DNA from: Endozoicomonas euniceicola
Lineage (GTDB): Bacteria > Pseudomonadota > Gammaproteobacteria > Pseudomonadales > Endozoicomonadaceae
Assembly (NCBI RefSeq): GCF_025562755.1
Contig: NZ_CP103300.1
Coordinates: forward strand, 558,001 to 622,000
Direction: 5' to 3'
DNA: 64,000 nucleotides
Shown here: one piece after another, positions 43,249 through 52,279 of the stretch
How positions within the stretch are numbered: position 1 is the stretch's first letter
Layout of the letters: each line of letters begins with the position of its first letter
The notes under the pieces: generated by a model
Seen by the model: only the letters and a program-made list of their open reading frames with translations
The model's database searches: none
Told to the model about the DNA's origin: nothing
Made by a program: the position numbers and the translations under genes

Positions 43249-44319
43249 TCAGCTCCCATTAGCACCAACATCCTGAACTCTGGGCCAGGCATTCATCACT
43301 GCTTTCAGCAAGGTCGCCAGCGGGATGGCAAAGAACACCCCCCAGAATCCCCAGAAGCCACCAAACACCAGAACCGCAATGATAATGGCAACCGGATGCA
43401 GGTTGACCGCTTCCGAAAACAGCAGAGGAACCAGCACATTACCGTCCAGGGCCTGTATAAATAAGTAGGCAATCATCAAAATGGTAAACTGCTGACCAAA
43501 CCCCCACTGAAACAGCCCGATCAGCGCAATAGGAATAGTCACGACCGTCGCCCCTATGTAGGGAATTACGACAGAAAAACCCACCAGGGTAGCCAGCAGC
43601 ACAGCGTAGTTCAGCCCCATCAGGGCAAACAGTACAAAACTGACACCACCGACGATCACTATTTCAATCGCTTTGCCGCGAATGTAGTTAGCAATCTGAC
43701 GGTTCATTTCATCCGCTACCTGATTAATCACACGACGACGCGTTGGTAGTTGCTGACCAATCCAATCCAGCAACAGGTCTTTGTCTTTTAAAAAGAACAA
43801 CACCAGAATAGGTACCAGAATCAGGTAGACCAGCAATACCATCACATTGGTCAGGTTAGCGAGTGAGAATGACAAGGCCCACTGCCCAAGCCCGGCAATC
43901 ATCCCGTTAATACTTTCAGTAATGGCAGCCGTTTCGGCCTCAGACACAAACGCCGGAAAATGTTCAGGCAGCTCTCTGACCCAGGCCTGACCATGACTCA
44001 CCATTTTAGGAAGCTCATTCAATAGTGCGCTGACCTGCTGCCACACCAACGGCACCAACAGCAGCAGGGAGACAACCAGAACCGAAACAAACAGCACAAA
44101 CACCAGCGTCACCGACCAGCTGTGACGGATACCCCAACCCTGTAACCAGTTCACTACGCCCTGCATCAAAAATGCCAGCACCAGGGCCGCAAACACGGGA
44201 GCCAGCATATTGCCCATCGTGAGAATAATGGCGAAACCTGCCACCAGCAAGAGCAGCAGCACCAGAGCCTCAGAGTCTGATAAATAGCGGTGCAACCACC
44301 CTTTTATAGTATTCAGCAT
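43249..44319 (-). CDS. AI-2E/PerM family membrane protein
   Basis: A 356-residue inner-membrane protein with about eight helices, including ALVLLLLLVAGFAIILTMGN near the N-terminus and the family segment VIPYIGATVVTIPIALIGLF. FLKDKDLLLDWIGQQLP followed by RRRVINQVADEMNRQIANYI is typical of PerM. Related proteins export autoinducer-2 or act as cation antiporters; the substrate here is unknown. Starts 12 bp after the TusA-like gene. Confidence 0.88.
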   Translation of the reverse strand: MLNTIKGWLHRYLSDSEALVLLLLLVAGFAIILTMGNMLAPVFAALVLAFLMQGVVNWLQGWGIRHSWSVTLVFVLFVSVLVVSLLLLVPLVWQQVSALLNELPKMVSHGQAWVRELPEHFPAFVSEAETAAITESINGMIAGLGQWALSFSLANLTNVMVLLVYLILVPILVLFFLKDKDLLLDWIGQQLPTRRRVINQVADEMNRQIANYIRGKAIEIVIVGGVSFVLFALMGLNYAVLLATLVGFSVVIPYIGATVVTIPIALIGLFQWGFGQQFTILMIAYLFIQALDGNVLVPLLFSEAVNLHPVAIIIAVLVFGGFWGFWGVFFAIPLATLLKAVMNAWPRVQDVGANGS

Positions 44320-44331
44320 TCGTACTATCCC

Positions 44332-44562
44332 TTATTTGTGTCGCAACGTGTGAATAAATACGCTCGACACCTGTTCCGATGAAATTAACTCATGACCGCT
44401 GATTCGGGCAAAGCTTGCAAAGTCCCGAACCGAACCAGGGTCCGTCGCCTGAACCCTGAGTACCTGACCGCTACGTAACTGTTTTAAAGCCTGTTTGGCT
44501 TTGAGTAATGGCAAGGGGCAGTTCATTCCCTTGAGATCCAGTTCCAGATCAACTTCAACCAT
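44332..44562 (-). CDS. TusA/SirA-like sulfur carrier protein
   Basis: A 76-residue protein with the family motif LDLKGMNCPLPLLKAKQAL; the Cys in CPLP is the sulfur-accepting residue. TDPGSVRDFASFARISGHEL is the conserved second half. Neighbouring PerM, BepA and Bcp genes match the P. aeruginosa order around PA1006, a TusA-like protein linked to molybdoenzyme maturation. A link to the xanthine dehydrogenase is only a guess. Confidence 0.88.
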   Translation of the reverse strand: MVEVDLELDLKGMNCPLPLLKAKQALKQLRSGQVLRVQATDPGSVRDFASFARISGHELISSEQVSSVFIHTLRHK

Positions 44563-44835
44563 GACCAGCTACTCTCTCCCGTGGTACAACAGGGACTCCA
44601 TTAAAAATAAGCACTGTTGCAAACTCATGATAACAGCGTATTGTACGCAATTTGCCAACATCATGCTCCGTTGTCCGGAGACAACCGGGCGTAAAAAGTT
44701 CATTACATTTTCTGTCAGCTGTACCTAATAGATTACCCTCATCCGTCGATGATGTGTAAAATCATAGAAATCTGTTTTGCATTGCCTGACGTAAGCGGTA
44801 CATTACACCCGACACTATACGAGTATGGACATTCT

Positions 44836-46287
44836 ATGAAGCGACCGGGTTTCCTCATGGCAGCCCTGCTTGGCACCTGGCTTGGACTTTCCTCAGCAGT
44901 TGTGAGCGCGGCCCCTATCGAACTCCCTAGCCTGGGTGATAGCACATCAGGCATTATCTCTCCGCAACAGGAGTACGAGCTGGGTCAGACTTATCTGAAA
45001 TACTTACGTAGTCGTACATCCACCGTCAGCGACGCGGAAACCAAAGACTACCTGGAACGCCTGATCTATCGGCTGGCAGAACACAGCGACCTGCGCGACC
45101 ACCGGCTATCGACCATGATTATCGACAGCCCGAACCTCAATGCTTTTGCAGCACCCGGTGGCATCATTGGTGTCAACACGGGCCTGTTTTTCAATGCCAG
45201 CAATGAAGCTCAGTTTGCAGCGGTTATGGCGCACGAACTGGCCCACCTGAGCCAGCGCCACTACGCCCGGAATGTTGAAGAAGCTAAACGCAAAAGCATT
45301 CCAACCGCTGCCGCCATCATTGCCTCGGTGGTCCTTATGGCAACAGCGGGAAGCGACGCAGGTGTTGCGGCACTATCCTCAACCATTGCCGGCGTCCAGA
45401 GCAGCAACCTGCGCTTCAGCCGTCATTTCGAACGTGAAGCAGACAACCTTGGCATTATCATTTTGTCCAAAGCGGGTTTTGACCCCAACGCCATGCCGGA
45501 AATCTTTGAAGAAATGAACCGGTCCAGTCGTTTCCAAAGCCGACCACCTGAGTTTCTGCTGACTCACCCGGTCACCGACAGCCGGATTGCCGACTCCCGG
45601 GCCAGGGCTGTACAGATGCCCGCCAAGGGAACCAAAGGCAGTGTCGATTATCAACTGGTGCGTATACGACTGTTTGCCCTTAGTGCAGAAAACCCGGCAG
45701 CCTTTGCCAAACAACTGCAAAACGAACTTTCGGATGGCTATACCAGCGCTCCGGATGTCACCCGCTATGGTCTGGCACTGGCCAGCTATCTCAGCAAAGA
45801 TTACGCCACAGCAGAAAAAGCGCTGAATACGCTACTGGAAAAACACCCGAACAATCTTTACATCATCATGGCTAAAGCCCGTCTGGAATCAGCCCAGGGC
45901 AAACACAAAGAAGCGTTGGCCCGTATCGACCGGGCATTAAAGGTTTATCTGGATAACTACCCTCTGATGTTTACCAAGGCGGAACTGCAAACAGAGAGCA
46001 AAGACTTTGCCGGGGCCAGAGATACACTGCAAAGCCTTAGCCGCAGCCGACCCGATGATCCTGATATCTGGTATTACCTGGCAGAGGCACAGGGGCAGGC
46101 GGACGACATTCTCGGCCTGCATCAGTCAAGAGCAGAGTTTTTCTTTCTCAGCGGCAACCTCGATGATGCCATCAAGCACCTTCAGTACGCTAAAAAGCTG
46201 GCTGGCAATAATTATGCGCTGACGGCACGAATCGAGAAAAAGCTCAATGACGTCTATGCCTATCGGAATAAGTTGAAAAACGAATAA
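44836..46287 (+). CDS. bepA: periplasmic M48 metalloprotease BepA
   Basis: A 483-residue protease/chaperone for outer-membrane proteins. Signal peptide MKRPGFLMAALLGTWLGLSS. VMAHELAHLSQRH holds the HExxH zinc site, and RHFEREADNLGIIIL the third ligand (ExxxD). The C-terminal third is TPR (KHKEALARIDRALKVYLDNY and similar). ATG 44836 is chosen over upstream frame because it opens the signal peptide. Confidence 0.93.
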   Translation: MKRPGFLMAALLGTWLGLSSAVVSAAPIELPSLGDSTSGIISPQQEYELGQTYLKYLRSRTSTVSDAETKDYLERLIYRLAEHSDLRDHRLSTMIIDSPNLNAFAAPGGIIGVNTGLFFNASNEAQFAAVMAHELAHLSQRHYARNVEEAKRKSIPTAAAIIASVVLMATAGSDAGVAALSSTIAGVQSSNLRFSRHFEREADNLGIIILSKAGFDPNAMPEIFEEMNRSSRFQSRPPEFLLTHPVTDSRIADSRARAVQMPAKGTKGSVDYQLVRIRLFALSAENPAAFAKQLQNELSDGYTSAPDVTRYGLALASYLSKDYATAEKALNTLLEKHPNNLYIIMAKARLESAQGKHKEALARIDRALKVYLDNYPLMFTKAELQTESKDFAGARDTLQSLSRSRPDDPDIWYYLAEAQGQADDILGLHQSRAEFFFLSGNLDDAIKHLQYAKKLAGNNYALTARIEKKLNDVYAYRNKLKNE

Positions 46288-46344
46288 AGGCTTGTCTCGC
46301 GCATTGAAATGCGTAGAGACGACAGAGCAGGCATTAACTCCCGA

Positions 46345-47949
46345 TCAGTCCGTCACCTGCTCACTGTATTCCTCCACAACTGTTCTCAGGACTTTCATCA
46401 AGCCCAGCGCGCCCTCCGTTTGCGTTTCAAAAACTTTGTGGTGGTTAATCGCTTCGATAACCACTGGATTGTTAGAGAGAGAAAAAACCTTTTTGTCGGG
46501 AACAATACTGGCCAGCCAGTTGGGGGAAAGATTGCTGGAATCGGTGTCGATACCCAGGCTCTGTAAGCGTTTATTTTTTACTTCCATACTTCCCTCTAAG
46601 ACCAGGTTCAGGGCATTTCCTTCCTTGTCTGGCCTCAAGGCGGGTAAGTCGGTCATGCCATCGCCAAAAATAACGACCTTGGGCTCAGGCTCATCAGAGT
46701 CTCTGGACAGGGACATAATGTTCAGCAAAATCCTCAACGTTGATCCTTTGTTGAGACTGTTGTTATGCAGAAAAATTTTTTTGTGTTTCGCTGACTCGTA
46801 TGTGGTAGTGATCACCTGGGTCTTGCCATTGCCAGCCAGGCTCATTTCTATGCGCTGCTCAGCTACATCCGGCACTGCCTTATCGTTTCCTATCGCTAAA
46901 ATATAGGTTCCCTGTAGATTCCACCTGAATTTCTCAAAGTTATTTTCCTTACGCCTAAGAAAGGTTTCAGCCGTTTCCGTATCTTTAAAGTCTTCAGCTC
47001 TCCACTGGGCTAACGCACCGTTCAAACGTTGAATGATATCTCCTGGTGTTTTGCCGCCATTATTCGATATTTTGCTGCCCCACCCTTCATTCACTTCCAC
47101 ATAGCTACCAGCCCCCGTAATTAATGCGTCAGGCAGAGGAAGCAGGAGGTGTTGTGAGGGGGCGTTGTTTAGCGGCACCTTTAAGAAAGCCGAAGAACCC
47201 TCTCGTTCTGCTGTCTTATCCAGACTAATGGCTATTTTGTTCGATAGCTCAATGCCTTTTCTATAGCAACCCCCTTTTGTGTCACCCGGCTCAACAGGAC
47301 GGCTACGGGCAGTGTTATAAACAAGAATAATCTGGTTCCGGTTGGCCCGATAAAACTCATCGAACTGCACTAACCAGTTCTGTTGCAGTTTCATCAGTTG
47401 CTGTATTTCTTCCTCTGTACGAGAACGACTAACGGGATACCAGACAAGCGTCTTATCGATATCCATGGCTAATACCAGACGCAGTTTGTTCTTCTGCCTT
47501 AACAGGGTACTTATTGCTTGCAGCTCAGCGGCCATGGCTTTTTCCAGGTTTTCATAATAAGATGCGGCTTCTTTATCCACTTCATCATCAGGTGGATACC
47601 CTCCGCCACCGCCTCTTTCATCGTTTCCCTTATCGTTGCCTCCGCCATTACTGTCTTTTGAGCCGGACGGTGTATTGCCATAAGGTGTGCCACTGTATTC
47701 TGAGCTTGCCCACGATCTTTTACCCGCTCTCTTACCTTTTTTCTGATCGTCCATGCCTCCTGCCCCATGCCCAATAACTGTTGAATATAATGGCAGCTTG
47801 CTGTTTTTTACCATCACTGCAGCCACAAAGCCCAGTACAGGAAAAGACAACATTTCACTGAACATTGCTACTCTGGACGATGCACCAACCATTCCAGATA
47901 ACAAAAAACTGGTGATAAATACAAAAACAATGCCGTTCATTTTTTTCAT
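46345..47949 (-). CDS. secreted or anchored HAD-family phosphatase-like protein
   Basis: A 534-residue protein. Signal/anchor (IVFVFITSFLLSGMVGASS) and a second hydrophobic segment (FPVLGFVAAVMV) precede a Gly/Ser/Asn-rich linker (residues 85-120). A HAD domain follows: LAMDIDKTLVW with the nucleophile D163 and acid/base D165, VYNTARSRP (motif II), LNKGSTLRILL (motif III Lys) and VVIFGDGMTDLPAL (motif IV). The arrangement resembles Cof or sucrose-phosphate-phosphatase subfamilies. Substrate unknown. It lies between bepA and nadA, which are adjacent in pseudomonads, so it is an accessory insertion. Confidence 0.65.
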   Translation of the reverse strand: MKKMNGIVFVFITSFLLSGMVGASSRVAMFSEMLSFPVLGFVAAVMVKNSKLPLYSTVIGHGAGGMDDQKKGKRAGKRSWASSEYSGTPYGNTPSGSKDSNGGGNDKGNDERGGGGGYPPDDEVDKEAASYYENLEKAMAAELQAISTLLRQKNKLRLVLAMDIDKTLVWYPVSRSRTEEEIQQLMKLQQNWLVQFDEFYRANRNQIILVYNTARSRPVEPGDTKGGCYRKGIELSNKIAISLDKTAEREGSSAFLKVPLNNAPSQHLLLPLPDALITGAGSYVEVNEGWGSKISNNGGKTPGDIIQRLNGALAQWRAEDFKDTETAETFLRRKENNFEKFRWNLQGTYILAIGNDKAVPDVAEQRIEMSLAGNGKTQVITTTYESAKHKKIFLHNNSLNKGSTLRILLNIMSLSRDSDEPEPKVVIFGDGMTDLPALRPDKEGNALNLVLEGSMEVKNKRLQSLGIDTDSSNLSPNWLASIVPDKKVFSLSNNPVVIEAINHHKVFETQTEGALGLMKVLRTVVEEYSEQVTD

Positions 47950-48251
47950 AGCATTCCTGCACCTTAGGGGAGCGGCGTTGAAGAATATACCGCCTCAAAA
48001 TGTACAACCAGCACCTCACGACATGCTCAGGATGAACGGAGTGCATGGTATGTATTTAATTGATGTCAGATACTCCACAGAAACTTAAAATCTGTAAGTT
48101 TATCGCATCACTTATAAATGAAGCAGGCAGTGAGCCTGCCTGCGGATCATTAACATAGCAGTCTTTCAGACTGCTTGCTTCACATTCTCAAACTTGCGAA
48201 AACAGCTTCCTTTGCGGGGATGACGGTGGGATATTTTTCTCTGCTGCTTCC
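47950..48251. other. 302-bp intergenic region with two hairpins
   Basis: No gene seen. It contains GCAGGC/GCCTGC (48123-48139), AGCAGTCT-TTC-AGACTGCT (48157-48175), and a fragment of the TCATCCCCGC repeat at 48215-48231. One hairpin may end transcription of the minus-strand gene at 48252, but neither has a T run. Confidence 0.5.
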
Positions 48252-49520
48252 TTAAGCCTGTTCTTTTTCTGACCGCACCAGATACCTCTCAAAACTTTCA
48301 AGCGGTTTCTCGTCCTGACGTCCGTGGCGAGGCTGATTATCATCACTGTTCCAGTAGCACTGACCATTCTCCCCAACCAGCAACACATGCTGATACGAAA
48401 AAGGATTCGCTTGCCCCGGATTGTCCGGGGACGGCACCGCAAAGCTATCTGGCATCGACTTTTTCATCAGGTTATGCGCCACTGTCTCTGTAATCTCTCT
48501 CATGTGATCACTCAAGTTACTCGCGTGAGTTTTCTCGGGAAGCAATTCCTGAAGCTTGTCAGCATCCCTGACGTTCGCTATTGTCCGCATTACCGCCTGC
48601 TGGTTTGCCCCATAACAACTGCGTAAATACTGAAGAAGAAAAAGACTCTGGTGCAATTTATCACTGCTATCAAATAGCACCTTTTTAGTACCAGGAGTGA
48701 AAGCAATACCTTGCTCATTACAATACTGCTGAACAGTCTCAGCAGCCGTTGGAGTGACAATATCCATTGAGTTAATCGATTTATTCAAAGACTCAATGTA
48801 GTCCGGGGTCATTTTTTCGATTGGCAGATCCGGAATAACATCAGACAATTTTTTATCACTCATATCATAGCCCGTAGAAGCCAGTGCCTCCTGAGCAATA
48901 CCTTCAAGGTAAGCGCGGCAAAACAGATAACAGTTTCGGGCTTCATGTGCATTTTTTACCGGCTGATTGCGCAGATTATTCACCAGAAGTGTCCCAAACT
49001 CCTTATTCCGGTAAAATTCTGCCGGTTTCATAGTCAAATAAGTTCCCAGTTTCTGAATCTGCCCGGACTTGATTGACGGTGCTATGCGCCGCTGCTGGAC
49101 TAATGCCTGCCCCTGAAGAAGTGAACCCAGGCCACTCAGTGCCATTGCGCTTTTGAGTCGGTATTGAAACTGCTCATCAGATTCATCCGGCCACTGGCCT
49201 GCCTTTGCTTGAGTCAGGTCACTCAATAGTGATTTCAGGTTCTTATTATTCGCACGAAAACCCACGTATTTATCACATAACGTATCCAGCCAGCCCTCTT
49301 TATCGCTGGAAGGAAGAGGGCTAACCTTACGATCAGTCAACTCTTTTCCCTGATATGGAGAGCTGGATTCACGAGACATTAATAAAGGAGTATTTGGGGG
49401 ATAAGGCTTTACTGTGCGCAGGCCCATAAAACGAATAATGCGCCTGGCCTTATCCAGCACTTTATGAATAACGCCATAAAAGCCGGAATAAGGGCGACGG
49501 GCTGAAGGTTCCGTTTTCAT
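48252..49520 (-). CDS. hypothetical protein
   Basis: A 422-residue protein from ATG 49520 (MKTEPSARRPYSGFYGV). No signal peptide and no membrane segment; mostly helical, with ARNCYLFCRAYLEGIAQEAL and LHQSLFLLQYLRSCYGANQQ segments. The C-terminus HVLLVGENGQCYWNSDDNQP looks like a small beta domain. I recognise no family. The frame runs upstream to 49574 without support. Position in an accessory insertion and lack of bacterial core motifs would fit an effector-like protein, but nothing shows secretion. Confidence 0.55.
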   Translation of the reverse strand: MKTEPSARRPYSGFYGVIHKVLDKARRIIRFMGLRTVKPYPPNTPLLMSRESSSPYQGKELTDRKVSPLPSSDKEGWLDTLCDKYVGFRANNKNLKSLLSDLTQAKAGQWPDESDEQFQYRLKSAMALSGLGSLLQGQALVQQRRIAPSIKSGQIQKLGTYLTMKPAEFYRNKEFGTLLVNNLRNQPVKNAHEARNCYLFCRAYLEGIAQEALASTGYDMSDKKLSDVIPDLPIEKMTPDYIESLNKSINSMDIVTPTAAETVQQYCNEQGIAFTPGTKKVLFDSSDKLHQSLFLLQYLRSCYGANQQAVMRTIANVRDADKLQELLPEKTHASNLSDHMREITETVAHNLMKKSMPDSFAVPSPDNPGQANPFSYQHVLLVGENGQCYWNSDDNQPRHGRQDEKPLESFERYLVRSEKEQA

Positions 49521-49635
49521 TGCCTGAGTCCTTTCGTCAGTTGTCGAACCATGAAAGAAGCATCGGCTGGTCACTTATAACATCAAGAAAAAGCGGAAGG
49601 CGGGAAACGGATTTTATGGGTTAGTCATAACAAAC

Positions 49636-49664
49636 AAGCCGGAAGGCCTGTGACCTTCCGGCTT
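49636..49664 (-). terminator. Rho-independent terminator after nadA
   Basis: AAGCCGGAAGG and CCTTCCGGCTT form a perfect 11-bp stem with a 7-base loop. The minus strand continues TGTTTGTTATG. It lies 24 bp after the nadA stop. Confidence 0.8.
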
Positions 49665-49688
49665 GTTTATTGATTGAAGCTTCCGGCT

Positions 49689-50735
49689 TTACTTTGCCAT
49701 GGAAGCGGTAAAGTCGAGCATCTTCTGCAGCGGCTCCAGGGAACGGACACGAAGGCTCTCACCCACCTCAACCAAATTCATCGGACCCGGATTTTCCAGG
49801 CACTGAATCAAGGCATCCAGCGTATTCATCGCCATCCACGGACAGTGCGCACAACTCTTACAAGTTGCACTTTCACCCGCTGTCGGCGCTTCGACAAACG
49901 ACTTATCCGGAGAGGCCTGCAGCATTTTGTAGAAAATCCCCCGGTCGGTGGCCACGATAAAGGTATTGTTTGTCAGCTCCCGGGACGCTTTGAGCAGCTG
50001 ACTGGTTGAGCCGACCACATCGGCGACTTCAATCACTGATTCAGGCGACTCTGGATGAACCAGGACAGCGGCATCAGGATAAACCTTTTTCAGGTCGGTG
50101 ATGCCTTTGGCCTTGAACTCCTCATGGACAATACAGCTACTGTTCCACAGCAGCATGTCGGCCCCTGTCTGTTTCTGAATGTAACTGCCCAGGTATTTGT
50201 CCGGCCCCCAGATGATCTTTTTGTCCTGATCCATCAGATGTTCAACAATATCCAGCGCACAGCTGGAAGTGACCACCCAGTCAGCTCTCGCTTTCACAGC
50301 AGCGGAGGTATTGGCATAGACGACAACGGATCGATCCGGGTGCTGGTCACAAAATGCAGAAAACTCATCCACCGGACAACCCAGGTCCAGTGAACATTCA
50401 GCTTCGAGTGTTGGCATCAACACGCGCTTTTCCGGACTCAGAATCTTGGAGGTTTCCCCCATAAAACGAACACCGGCCACCACCAATGTAGACGCCGGGT
50501 GACGACTACCAAAACGGGCCATCTCAAGCGAGTCGGCAATAAAACCGCCGGTTTCCTCAGCCAGCGCCTGCACAACCGGATCGGTGTAATAGTGAGCCAC
50601 CAGAACCGCATTTTCGCGATCAAGAAGTTGCCGAACCCGCTCTTTCAGGGCTTCTTCCCGCTCAGCATCCAGAGTTTCAATGGACTGCCCCTGAAGGTGA
50701 CTCTTAACAAAGTCTCTGCTACTCACTACGCTCAT
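49689..50735 (-). CDS. nadA: quinolinate synthase A
   Basis: A 348-residue 4Fe-4S enzyme of NAD synthesis. VLVAHYYTDPVVQALAEETG starts the first domain; cluster cysteines occur in EAECSLDLGCP, VTSSCALDIVEHL and ATCKSCAHCPWM. ATG 50735 (MSVVSSRDFVK) is chosen; the frame extends 61 codons upstream with no similarity. Follows queC on the same strand. Confidence 0.95.
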   Translation of the reverse strand: MSVVSSRDFVKSHLQGQSIETLDAEREEALKERVRQLLDRENAVLVAHYYTDPVVQALAEETGGFIADSLEMARFGSRHPASTLVVAGVRFMGETSKILSPEKRVLMPTLEAECSLDLGCPVDEFSAFCDQHPDRSVVVYANTSAAVKARADWVVTSSCALDIVEHLMDQDKKIIWGPDKYLGSYIQKQTGADMLLWNSSCIVHEEFKAKGITDLKKVYPDAAVLVHPESPESVIEVADVVGSTSQLLKASRELTNNTFIVATDRGIFYKMLQASPDKSFVEAPTAGESATCKSCAHCPWMAMNTLDALIQCLENPGPMNLVEVGESLRVRSLEPLQKMLDFTASMAK

Positions 50736-50817
50736 AAATCTTGTACTAATACCGTGAAATCGCGGGCATTCTAACACACGTTTGCGCGGTAGGCAGCCCG
50801 TCAGGTGGAAGCAGAAA

Positions 50818-51492
50818 TTAAGGCTGATAACGGGTCGGGTCAGACAAACCAGCTTCTTCAAAGCCTTTTTTACGGTAACGACAACTGTCGCACACTCCGC
50901 AGGCGCGCCCTTCGTCATCAGCCTGATAGCAGGATACGGTCAAGCCATAATCAACGCCCAGACGATCGCCTTCCTGAACAATCTCAGCCTTGGTCAGTTT
51001 CAACAGGGGCGCACGAATATGAAAATGGTCACCCTCGACACCGGCTTTGGTGGCAAGATTAGCCATTTTTTCAAAGGCATCCAGATATTCTGGCCGACAG
51101 TCCGGATAGCCAGAGTAATCCACATCATTGGCGCCAATAAAGATATCCCTGGCCCCCAGCACTTCTGCCCAACCCAGAGCCAGAGACAGAAATACCGTAT
51201 TGCGTGCCGGAACATAAGTCACAGGGATGCCTTCATCCAGATCCTCCGGTACATCAATCGCATCATCGGTCAGGGCAGAACCACCAATATCCCGAAAATC
51301 CATCTTCAGGGTCTTGTGACTTTTAGCACCCAGTACTTCAGACACTGTTTTTGATGCGTTCAGCTCAGCACGATGACGCTGACCATAGTCAAAGCTCATG
51401 GTATAGCACTCATAACCCTGATCTTTCGCCATCGCCAGTACTGTCGTGGAATCCAGACCTCCAGACAGAAGCACAACTGCTTTCTTAGACAT
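50818..51492 (-). CDS. queC: 7-cyano-7-deazaguanine synthase
   Basis: A 224-residue ATP-dependent enzyme making preQ0 for queuosine. VVLLSGGLDSTTVLA is the PP-loop; YVPARNTVFLSLALGWAEVL and the zinc cysteines in TVSCYQADDEGRACGVCDSC are typical. ATG 51492 starts 10 bp after queE, so the two are co-transcribed. Confidence 0.96.
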   Translation of the reverse strand: MSKKAVVLLSGGLDSTTVLAMAKDQGYECYTMSFDYGQRHRAELNASKTVSEVLGAKSHKTLKMDFRDIGGSALTDDAIDVPEDLDEGIPVTYVPARNTVFLSLALGWAEVLGARDIFIGANDVDYSGYPDCRPEYLDAFEKMANLATKAGVEGDHFHIRAPLLKLTKAEIVQEGDRLGVDYGLTVSCYQADDEGRACGVCDSCRYRKKGFEEAGLSDPTRYQP

Positions 51493-51502
51493 TTTAATCT
51501 CC

Positions 51503-52153
51503 TTAGACACCCGTTTTGTCACCCCAGATTACCCGGTGCAACTGAATCTGAAACCGCACCGGCAAGCGATCAGCCAGAATCCACTCAGCCAGTTCCGCTG
51601 GCTCTACTCCGGTACTGACCGGAGAAAACAGCACATCCGATACTTTTTCGGCCAGGTCATACTCAATCAGCTTACTGGCAGACCAGTCATAATCCGCGCG
51701 GTCAGCAATAACAAACTTCACCTGATCCTTGCGGTCCAGATGCTGGATATTCTGGTAACGATTTTTTTCAACCTCTCCGGAACCGGGAGCCTTCAAGTCC
51801 ATGACCTTAACAATGCGCGCATCAACCTCAGCCAGATCCAGCGCCCCACTGGTTTCGAGAGAAACCTCATAACCCGCATCAGCCAGACGTTCCAGCAGTA
51901 GCAGACAACCCGGTTGCGCCAGTGGCTCACCGCCGGTGACACAAACATATTTTGCGCCATAGCCAGCAACCTGCTGCAGAATGCTGTCGAGGGTTCTGCG
52001 CTCACCCCCGGAGAAGGCATATTCGGTATCGCACCAGCTACAACGCAGGGGGCAGCCTGTAAGGCGCACAAATACTGTCGGCAGCCCAGAGGTTCTGGAC
52101 TCTCCCTGAAGAGAGTAAAAAATTTCAGAAATACGAAGGGATTCAGAATGCAT
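51503..52153 (-). CDS. queE: 7-carboxy-7-deazaguanine synthase
   Basis: A 216-residue radical SAM enzyme. ISEIFYSLQGESRTSGLPTV, then GCPLRCSWCDTEYAF with the CxxxCxxC cluster motif, and VCVTGGEPLAQPGCLLLLE (GGEP) are clear. It makes CDG from carboxytetrahydropterin. ATG 52153 gives the conserved N-terminus; a GTG at 52162 is an alternative. The tol-pal terminator lies upstream, so queE-queC probably has its own promoter. Confidence 0.95.
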   Translation of the reverse strand: MHSESLRISEIFYSLQGESRTSGLPTVFVRLTGCPLRCSWCDTEYAFSGGERRTLDSILQQVAGYGAKYVCVTGGEPLAQPGCLLLLERLADAGYEVSLETSGALDLAEVDARIVKVMDLKAPGSGEVEKNRYQNIQHLDRKDQVKFVIADRADYDWSASKLIEYDLAEKVSDVLFSPVSTGVEPAELAEWILADRLPVRFQIQLHRVIWGDKTGV

Positions 52154-52226
52154 GAGAGACACTATTTTTTAATCAGCAAAGAAGGGTAGCCAACTGCCAT
52201 TGAGATAGCAAAATTATCCAACACGA

Positions 52227-52253
52227 ACAAAAACACCATGCAAGCATGGTGTT
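52227..52253 (-). terminator. Rho-independent terminator of the tol-pal operon
   Basis: AACACCATGC and GCATGGTGTT form a perfect stem with a very short loop (9 bp if the loop is CAAG), and TTTTTGTTCG follows on the minus strand. It lies 27 bp after the cpoB stop. Confidence 0.88.
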
Positions 52254-52279
52254 AAGAGATAGCCTGACAAATTCCGAAA

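Noticed and set aside
50818..51492. preQ1 riboswitch controlling queE-queC
   Set aside because: The queE upstream region (52154-52279) shows only the tol-pal terminator; I could not find the conserved preQ1 aptamer pattern.
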